Shown piece by piece: positions 1 to 3,317 of a stretch of 5,712 bases of DNA (the stretch's first letter is position 1; every line of letters starts with the position of its first letter). The DNA comes from Acidobacteriota bacterium. Lineage in GTDB: Bacteria > Acidobacteriota > Vicinamibacteria > Vicinamibacterales > Fen-181. The DNA is taken from NCBI GenBank assembly GCA_021779795.1, contig JAJXZZ010000223.1, positions 1-5,712 of the forward strand, written 5' to 3'. A program made the position numbers and the translations under genes. Under the pieces are notes generated by a model. It searched no databases and was not told the DNA's origin. It was given only the letters and a program-made list of their open reading frames with translations.

Positions 1-136
1 TGGCCGAGACGACGACGGCGACGCCGGCGCCTTCGTCCCGCGCGCGGCGCACGTGCTCGACGACCCGCGCCCGCCGCTCGGGCGTCGAGACCGACGTGCC
101 GCCGAATTTCTGCACCAGGACCGGCGCGCGCGTCAT
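1..136 (-). CDS. lysC: Aspartate kinase, N-terminal 45 codons (gene continues past the left edge)
   Basis: Aspartate kinase phosphorylates aspartate to aspartyl-4-phosphate, the committed first step towards Lys, Thr, Met and diaminopimelate, in the cytosol. The 45 visible residues begin MTRAPVLVQKFGGTSV. The KFGGTSV signature at residues 10-16 is the hallmark N-terminal nucleotide/substrate-binding motif of the aspartokinase family. The visible part ends in VAVVVSA, matching the beta-strand that follows in the family. The ATG overlaps the TGA of the upstream asd gene as ATGA. No convincing Shine-Dalgarno lies in front of it, so translational coupling to asd is likely. The catalytic remainder and the regulatory ACT domains are outside the window, so feedback type and any fusion cannot be judged. 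Homoserine kinase-type fusions (ThrA/MetL-like) also carry this motif, but the asd neighbour favours a LysC-type enzyme. Confidence 0.9.
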   Translation of the reverse strand, partial: MTRAPVLVQKFGGTSVSTPERRARVVEHVRRARDEGAGVAVVVSA

Positions 137-1164
137 GGCACGCGCACCAGGCCGTTGGCGGCCAGGTGCTCGGCGATCTGCACCGCGTTGAGGGCGGCGC
201 CCTTGCGCACGTTGTCGGCGACGATCCAGAGGTTGAGGCCGCGCTCGATCGAGTTGTCCTCCCGGATCCGGCCCACGAACACGTCGTCGGTGTGCGCCGT
301 CGGCGCCGGCATCGGGTAGGCCCGCGCGGCCGGGTCGTCCACGACCTTGACGCCCGGGGCCGCGGCCAGGATGGCCCGCGCCTGGTCGGCCGTGAGCTTG
401 CGCTCGGTCTCGATGTTGACCGACTCGGAGTGGCCGATGAGGACGGGGACGCGCACGGTGGTGGCGGTCACCCGGATGCGGGGATCGCCCATGATCTTCA
501 CCGTCTCGTGCACCATCTTCCACTCTTCCTTGGTGTAGCCTCCGTCCTGGAAGACGTCGATCTGCGGGATCAGGTTGAAGGCGAGCTGGTGCTGGAAGGT
601 GCGCGGCGCGCCGCACGCGCCGTGATCGAGGATCTCGCGCGCCTGCCGCATCAGCTCGTCGAGGCCGTTCCTGCCCGCGCCGGCCGCCGCCTGGTAGGTG
701 GACACCACGACGCGGCGGATCGTCGCCCGGTCGTGGATCGGCTTGAGCGCCACCACCATCTGGATCGTCGAGCAGTTCGGGTTGGCGATGATCCCCTGGT
801 GCCAGGCGAGGTCGTGCGGGTTCACCTCGGGCACGACCAGCGGGCACGCCGGGTCCATCCGCCACGCCGAGCTGTTGTCGATGACCACCGCGCCCTGGCG
901 CACCGCCTTCGGCGCCAGGTCGAGGCTCGCCTCGCCGCCGGCCGAGAAGATCGCGATGTCGATGCCGGCGAAATTCGCCTCGGTGGCCTCGAGGCAGGCG
1001 CAGTCGCGGCCCCCGAAGCGCACCGTCGTGCCGGCCACCCCGGCCACGTCGAGCGGGCGAAGCTCGGCGACCGGGAACCGGCGCTGCTCCAGCGTCCTGA
1101 TCATCTCGGTGCCGACCATGCCGGCGGCGCCCACGACGGCCACGTTCCACGTCTTTTCGGTCAC
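133..1164 (-). CDS. asd: Aspartate-semialdehyde dehydrogenase
   Basis: This cytosolic enzyme reduces aspartyl-4-phosphate to aspartate-4-semialdehyde with NADPH, step 2 of the aspartate pathway. The 343-aa protein is normal length for the family. The N-terminal Rossmann motif GAAGMVG spans residues 12-18. The catalytic cysteine is C131 in NPNCSTIQM. A glycine-rich AAAGAGRNG loop lies at 159-167. RVPV at 238-241 is followed by GHSE at 244-247, with H245 as the expected general base. The conserved C-terminal helix ADNVRKGAALNAVQIAE runs from 316. All expected catalytic residues are present. The start is GTG at 1164. It is supported by a GGGGGA Shine-Dalgarno (complement of 1173-1178) 8 nt upstream, and by the Rossmann motif falling at the right distance from the N-terminus. 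It lies 15 bp after the NifU-like gene and overlaps lysC by 4 bp, which indicates one operon. The order asd then lysC is the reverse of the lysC-asd order familiar from actinobacteria. Confidence 0.97.
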   Translation of the reverse strand: MTEKTWNVAVVGAAGMVGTEMIRTLEQRRFPVAELRPLDVAGVAGTTVRFGGRDCACLEATEANFAGIDIAIFSAGGEASLDLAPKAVRQGAVVIDNSSAWRMDPACPLVVPEVNPHDLAWHQGIIANPNCSTIQMVVALKPIHDRATIRRVVVSTYQAAAGAGRNGLDELMRQAREILDHGACGAPRTFQHQLAFNLIPQIDVFQDGGYTKEEWKMVHETVKIMGDPRIRVTATTVRVPVLIGHSESVNIETERKLTADQARAILAAAPGVKVVDDPAARAYPMPAPTAHTDDVFVGRIREDNSIERGLNLWIVADNVRKGAALNAVQIAEHLAANGLVRVP

Positions 1165-1179
1165 CGGTGGAGTCCCCCG

Positions 1180-1404
1180 CTACACGACGACCAGTTCCTC
1201 GAACTCCGGGACCTCTTCCTTGATCGCCATCTCGACGCCCATGAAGAGCGTCATCTGGGCGCTCGGACAGCCGACGCAGTTGCCCGTCAGCCGGACGGTC
1301 GCCCGGTTGTCGACGACGTCCACCAGCTCGATGTCCCCGCCGTCGCTCTGGATGAGCGGCCGGATCCGGTCAATCACCGCCTGCACGCGCTCGCGCGACA
1401 CCAT
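1180..1404 (-). CDS. NifU C-terminal-domain protein (small Fe-S cluster carrier/scaffold)
   Basis: A 74-aa protein that is entirely a NifU C-terminal domain, the family that includes the Nfu/NfuA C-terminus. These domains bind a [4Fe-4S] cluster at a dimer interface and pass it to apo-proteins in the cytosol. Visible signatures are SDGGDIELVDV at residues 20-30 and the CxxC cluster ligands C43 and C46 in GNCVGCPSAQMTL. A typical acidic helix, MAIKEEVPEFEEL, precedes the C-terminus. There is no N-terminal IscU-like or A-type domain, so this is the stand-alone short form. I chose ATG at 1404 because GGGAG (complement of 1410-1414) sits 5 nt before it; an in-frame GTG at 1416 would add four residues but overlaps that site. 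It is the first gene of the operon, 15 bp before asd. No Fe-S enzyme is known in the asd or lysC steps, so the link may be co-expression only. Confidence 0.92.
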   Translation of the reverse strand: MVSRERVQAVIDRIRPLIQSDGGDIELVDVVDNRATVRLTGNCVGCPSAQMTLFMGVEMAIKEEVPEFEELVVV

Positions 1405-1527
1405 GATCACTCCCACGCCTCACGGGGCGCCGCGTCCGGCCGCGTCGGCGCGAACCCGCGCCCCGGCAGCCAGTATACCGCGGCGCTCGGAGACATCTGG
1501 TAGAATTGGAGCAGGCTCCGTTCCTGC
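1405..1527. promoter_or_regulatory. Divergent intergenic region between the NifU-like operon and the sigma-54 activator gene
   Basis: This 123-bp spacer must hold the promoters of both divergent units. Candidate -10 elements are TATACT on the minus strand (complement of 1472-1477), which includes a GTATAC palindrome, and TAGAAT on the plus strand at 1501-1506. Neither has a recognisable TTGACA-like -35 at 16-18 bp, so both are weak calls. No sigma-54 element is present here. A GCAGG/CCTGC inverted repeat (1511-1515 and 1523-1527, 7-nt loop) abuts the activator's ATG and could fold in its leader. Confidence 0.3.
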
Positions 1528-2535
1528 ATGGCCAGTGCCTCGTTCACCATGGATTCGGTCGTCGTCGGGCGCAGTGCGCGCATGCGCGCGGTGTTCGATT
1601 TCGTCAGGGTGATCGCCGACAGCGACAGCAGCGTGCTGGTGACCGGCGAGACGGGCACGGGCAAGGAGCTCATCGCCAACCTCATCCACCTGTCGAGCTC
1701 CCGCCGCAGCAAGCCGTTCGTGGCGGTCAGCTGCGCGATCCTCTCCGAGACGCTCATCGAGTCGGAGCTGTTCGGCCACGAGCGCGGCGCCTTCACCGGC
1801 GCGATCAAGGACCGGCCCGGGCGGTTCGAGCTCGCCCAGGGCGGGACGATCTTCCTCGACGACATCGACGACGTGCCGCTCAGCATGCAGGTGAAGCTGC
1901 TCCGCGTGCTGCAGAACCGCGTGGTCGAGCGGCTCGGCGGCACGCGCCAGATCCCGGTGGACGTCCGCGTCATCACCGGCAGCAAGCGCGACCTGCGGGC
2001 GCTGACCGCCGAAGGGAAGTTCCGCGAGGACCTCTTCTACCGGCTGAACGTCATCCCGGTCAACCTGCCCCCGCTCCGGGAGCGGCGCGAGGACATCCCG
2101 GTCCTCGTCGATCACTTCGTCAAGCGGTACTTCCGCCAGCGCGGCGAGCAGGCGCGGTCCGTGTCGACCGCGGTCATGCAGGCCTTCATGCGCTACCCGT
2201 GGCCGGGCAACGTCCGCGAACTCGAGAACGCCTGCGAGCGGATCGCGCAGACCTGCACGTGCGAGACCGTCCGCCTCGGCTGCGTGCCGATCAGCGTGCT
2301 GTTCTACAAGTACGCCGAGAGTCCGCAGCCCATCGCCGAGTCGCACGCCAACCCCTCGGCCGTGTCGCTCGAGGAGCGGCTCCAGGATCTCGAGACGAAC
2401 CTGATCCGGTGGGCGCTGCGGATGAGCAACGGCAACAAGTCGAAGGCCGCCGACATGCTGAAGATCAAGCGGTCCACGCTCGGCGACCGGATCAAGAAGC
2501 TCGGCCTGGTCGAACTCGAGACCGGCGAGAACTGA
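1528..2535 (+). CDS. Sigma-54-dependent transcriptional activator, PspF-like architecture (AAA+ and Fis-type HTH, no sensor domain)
   Basis: Bacterial enhancer-binding protein that uses ATP hydrolysis to remodel RNA polymerase-sigma54 closed complexes. The AAA+ domain is at about residues 10-240. Walker A is GETGTGKE at 40-47 and the sigma-54-contacting GAFTGA loop is intact at 87-92. Walker B is GGTIFLDD at 105-112. Arginine fingers R166 and R172 lie in FREDLFYR, and the sensor II arginine is R230 in WPGNVREL. A Fis-type HTH occupies about 290-326 (NKSKAADMLKIKRSTLGDRI). At 335 aa it starts directly with the AAA+ domain, as in PspF, so there is no receiver, GAF or PAS input. Odd points: Walker B carries D112 where Glu is usual; the sensor I position is K153 instead of Asn; the glutamate-switch position is S68 instead of Asn. 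Four cysteines (C236, C243, C245, C252) follow the AAA+ core. ATG at 1528 is the longest start after an in-frame TAG at 1501. A GGAG at 1508-1511 is too distant to be ideal, and ATG at 1552 is an alternative. The sigma-54 promoter upstream of the next gene is its likely target. Confidence 0.93.
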   Translation: MASASFTMDSVVVGRSARMRAVFDFVRVIADSDSSVLVTGETGTGKELIANLIHLSSSRRSKPFVAVSCAILSETLIESELFGHERGAFTGAIKDRPGRFELAQGGTIFLDDIDDVPLSMQVKLLRVLQNRVVERLGGTRQIPVDVRVITGSKRDLRALTAEGKFREDLFYRLNVIPVNLPPLRERREDIPVLVDHFVKRYFRQRGEQARSVSTAVMQAFMRYPWPGNVRELENACERIAQTCTCETVRLGCVPISVLFYKYAESPQPIAESHANPSAVSLEERLQDLETNLIRWALRMSNGNKSKAADMLKIKRSTLGDRIKKLGLVELETGEN

Positions 2536-2680
2536 CGCCTCCCGCGGGCCCGCCACCCCGGACAACCCCTGCCGCGAGCGAGCCTTCGGCCGACTGCCCG
2601 GCCCCGCGAGGGTGACGAGAGCTCGGCGAAGCGGGACGGCACCTGCCGGAATGCCGGCGGGCGCGCATTCGGAAGCGGCT
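2536..2680. other. Intergenic stretch after the activator gene, no gene seen
   Basis: GC-rich non-coding DNA between the activator's TGA and the inverted repeat upstream of the sigma-54 promoter. I find no credible ORF. A 29-codon GTG frame beginning at 2611 has no properly spaced ribosome binding site. The only structure that stands out is the hairpin at 2642-2661, listed separately. No intrinsic terminator with a U-tract is visible, so read-through from the activator gene into the GNAT-like gene is possible. Confidence 0.6.
2642..2661 (+). other. Stem-loop between the activator gene and the sigma-54 promoter
   Basis: The arms CCTGCCGG (2642-2649) and CCGGCGGG (2654-2661) pair over 8 bp with one G-U wobble and an AATG loop. 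No T-run follows, so this is not a standard intrinsic terminator. It could be a Rho-independent-like pause, a 3'-end stabiliser, or chance pairing in GC-rich DNA. Confidence 0.35.
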
Positions 2681-2707
2681 GCAAGCTATTGCAAGAAATA
2701 GGCTTGC
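2681..2707. promoter_or_regulatory. Imperfect inverted repeat, candidate activator/regulator site upstream of the sigma-54 promoter
   Basis: The left arm GCAAGCTATT (2681-2690) and right arm AATAGGCTTGC (2697-2707) are reverse complements except for one extra base. A 6-nt centre (GCAAGA) separates them and itself repeats the GCAAG word, so TGCAAG occurs twice 10 bp apart. The repeat is AT-richer than its surroundings and ends 14 bp before the -24 element. Its centre lies near -54 relative to the predicted start. Enhancer sites for sigma-54 activators usually lie further upstream (about -80 to -150), so it could instead be a repressor or IHF-type site, or an RNA hairpin at the end of the activator transcript. 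Confidence 0.45.
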
Positions 2708-2721
2708 TGCGACGACTCGTT

Positions 2722-2737
2722 TGGCACCACGGTTGCT
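2722..2737 (+). promoter_or_regulatory. Sigma-54 (RpoN) promoter, -24/-12 type
   Basis: TGGCAC (2722-2727), a 5-nt spacer (CACGG) and TTGCT (2733-2737) match the sigma-54 consensus TGGCAC-N5-TTGCW at every defined position. The invariant GG (2723-2724) and GC (2735-2736) have the required spacing. Transcription should begin near 2748. It lies in intergenic DNA, in the right orientation, directly in front of a small gene and just downstream of a gene for a sigma-54 activator. Confidence 0.85.
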
Positions 2738-2750
2738 GCGCATTCCCCCC

Positions 2751-3206
2751 GTGCAGTCCCTCGCCGAACAAGCCCCGACTCCACAGGCGCCCCCCGTCCA
2801 GGTGCGAGTGGTCGGCCCCGACGCGGCGTGCCTGACGCCGGGCGACCTGCGGCGCCTGTTCCGAGGCCGGCGCCTGACGCCGGCCCGGCGCGAGCGCCTC
2901 CGGAACAGCGGCCGCGTGATGGCGGTGTGCGGCAAGCGCGTCGTGGGACTCGCCGCCTACGAGCGCGCCGACGGCGAACTGCGGGTCCACGAGTTCGGCG
3001 TGGACCCGACGACGCCGTGCCGCGAGGAGGAGATTTCGGGCGTCCTGGTCGAGGCGCTCGAGGTGGCCTGCCTGGCCGGCGGCGGCCGGCGCCTGGTTCT
3101 CCTGCCGCGCGCGGCCGTGCCCGCGTCGCTGCTGCGCGCGCGCGGATTCGTGCCGATCGCCGAGGGCTGCGCCGGCAGCTGGTTCGAGAAGCTGTTTCCC
3201 GCCTGA
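2751..3206 (+). CDS. Small GNAT-like (N-acetyltransferase-fold) protein under a sigma-54 promoter
   Basis: Soluble protein of up to 151 aa with no signal peptide or membrane segment. The C-terminal two thirds reads like a GNAT fold. A strand pair GKRVVGLAAYER (61-72) and ELRVHEFGVDP (76-86) leads into a helix, ISGVLVEALEVACL (95-108). A strand RRLVLLP (113-119) follows, then LLRARGFVPI (127-136) and the typical end GSWFEKLF (142-149). The acetyl-CoA pyrophosphate motif (Q/R-x-x-G-x-G/A) expected before the helix is not recognisable, so catalysis is uncertain. Residues 28-51 contain two LTP-led Arg-rich segments. Five cysteines are spread through it (C27, C60, C90, C107, C140). The start is unclear. 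The frame stays open to a TTG at 2721, but that overlaps the sigma-54 promoter. GTG 2751 is the first start after the predicted +1 but is nearly leaderless. GTG 2802 or 2808 would give a 5' leader, with only a weak AGGTG nearby. ATG 2919 would cut off conserved-looking sequence. The substrate cannot be told. Confidence 0.6.
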   Translation: MQSLAEQAPTPQAPPVQVRVVGPDAACLTPGDLRRLFRGRRLTPARRERLRNSGRVMAVCGKRVVGLAAYERADGELRVHEFGVDPTTPCREEEISGVLVEALEVACLAGGGRRLVLLPRAAVPASLLRARGFVPIAEGCAGSWFEKLFPA

Positions 3207-3210
3207 TCGT

Positions 3211-3238
3211 TTGATTTTTCGTCTCCTCGCCCTACAAT
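3211..3238 (+). promoter_or_regulatory. Sigma-70-type promoter for the PAS sensor gene
   Basis: A -35-like TTGATT (3211-3216, TTGA core) and a -10 TACAAT (3233-3238, 5 of 6 consensus) are separated by 16 bp. They sit in an AT-rich patch just after the GNAT-like stop codon. The predicted start near 3245 gives a leader of about 70 nt, which is GC-rich and can form short alternative hairpins such as CGGGC/GCCCG (3242-3246 and 3255-3259). No sigma-54 element lies here, so this gene appears to be transcribed independently of the upstream one. Confidence 0.6.
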
Positions 3239-3307
3239 GGTCGGGCCTGAACGCGCCCGGCCCACCGTCGAGCCGTGCGCGGGGGCTGCGGCCCTGCCCG
3301 GCCGCCC

Positions 3308-3312
3308 AGGAG
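3308..3312 (+). promoter_or_regulatory. Shine-Dalgarno AGGAG deciding the GTG start at 3318
   Basis: AGGAG lies 5 nt before GTG 3318. The reading frame that follows opens with a positively charged N-terminus and a membrane segment, so this site fixes the start of the sensor gene. Confidence 0.8.
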
Positions 3313-3317
3313 CCACC

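Noticed and set aside
166..1503. A 445-codon plus-strand frame opposite asd and the NifU-like gene
   Set aside because: It is an Arg/Asp/His/Val-rich shadow product opposite two genes whose catalytic motifs are intact.
1420..2565. A 381-codon minus-strand frame opposite the sigma-54 activator
   Set aside because: Low-complexity shadow translation; the plus strand carries the full set of AAA+ and HTH motifs.
1506..2615. A 369-codon plus-strand frame overlapping the activator in another phase
   Set aside because: Arg/Pro/Ala-rich out-of-frame reading of the activator gene with no recognisable domain.
2642..2661. Intrinsic terminator for the activator gene
   Set aside because: The stem is reasonable but no T-run follows, so it is kept only as a stem-loop.
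2611..2700. A 29-codon GTG frame in the intergenic region before the sigma-54 promoter
   Set aside because: The only purine-rich stretch is directly against the GTG, with no usable spacing, and the peptide resembles nothing known.
2704..2740. TTGCTGCG direct repeat (2704-2711 and 2733-2740) as a second sigma-54 promoter
   Set aside because: The upstream copy has no TGGCAC-like element at the required distance; the repeat is probably incidental or part of the inverted repeat.
2829..2890. Repeated CTGACGCCGG and GGCGCCTG words in the GNAT-like gene
   Set aside because: They encode similar LTP and Arg-rich segments with GC-rich codons; copies are short and not regularly spaced.
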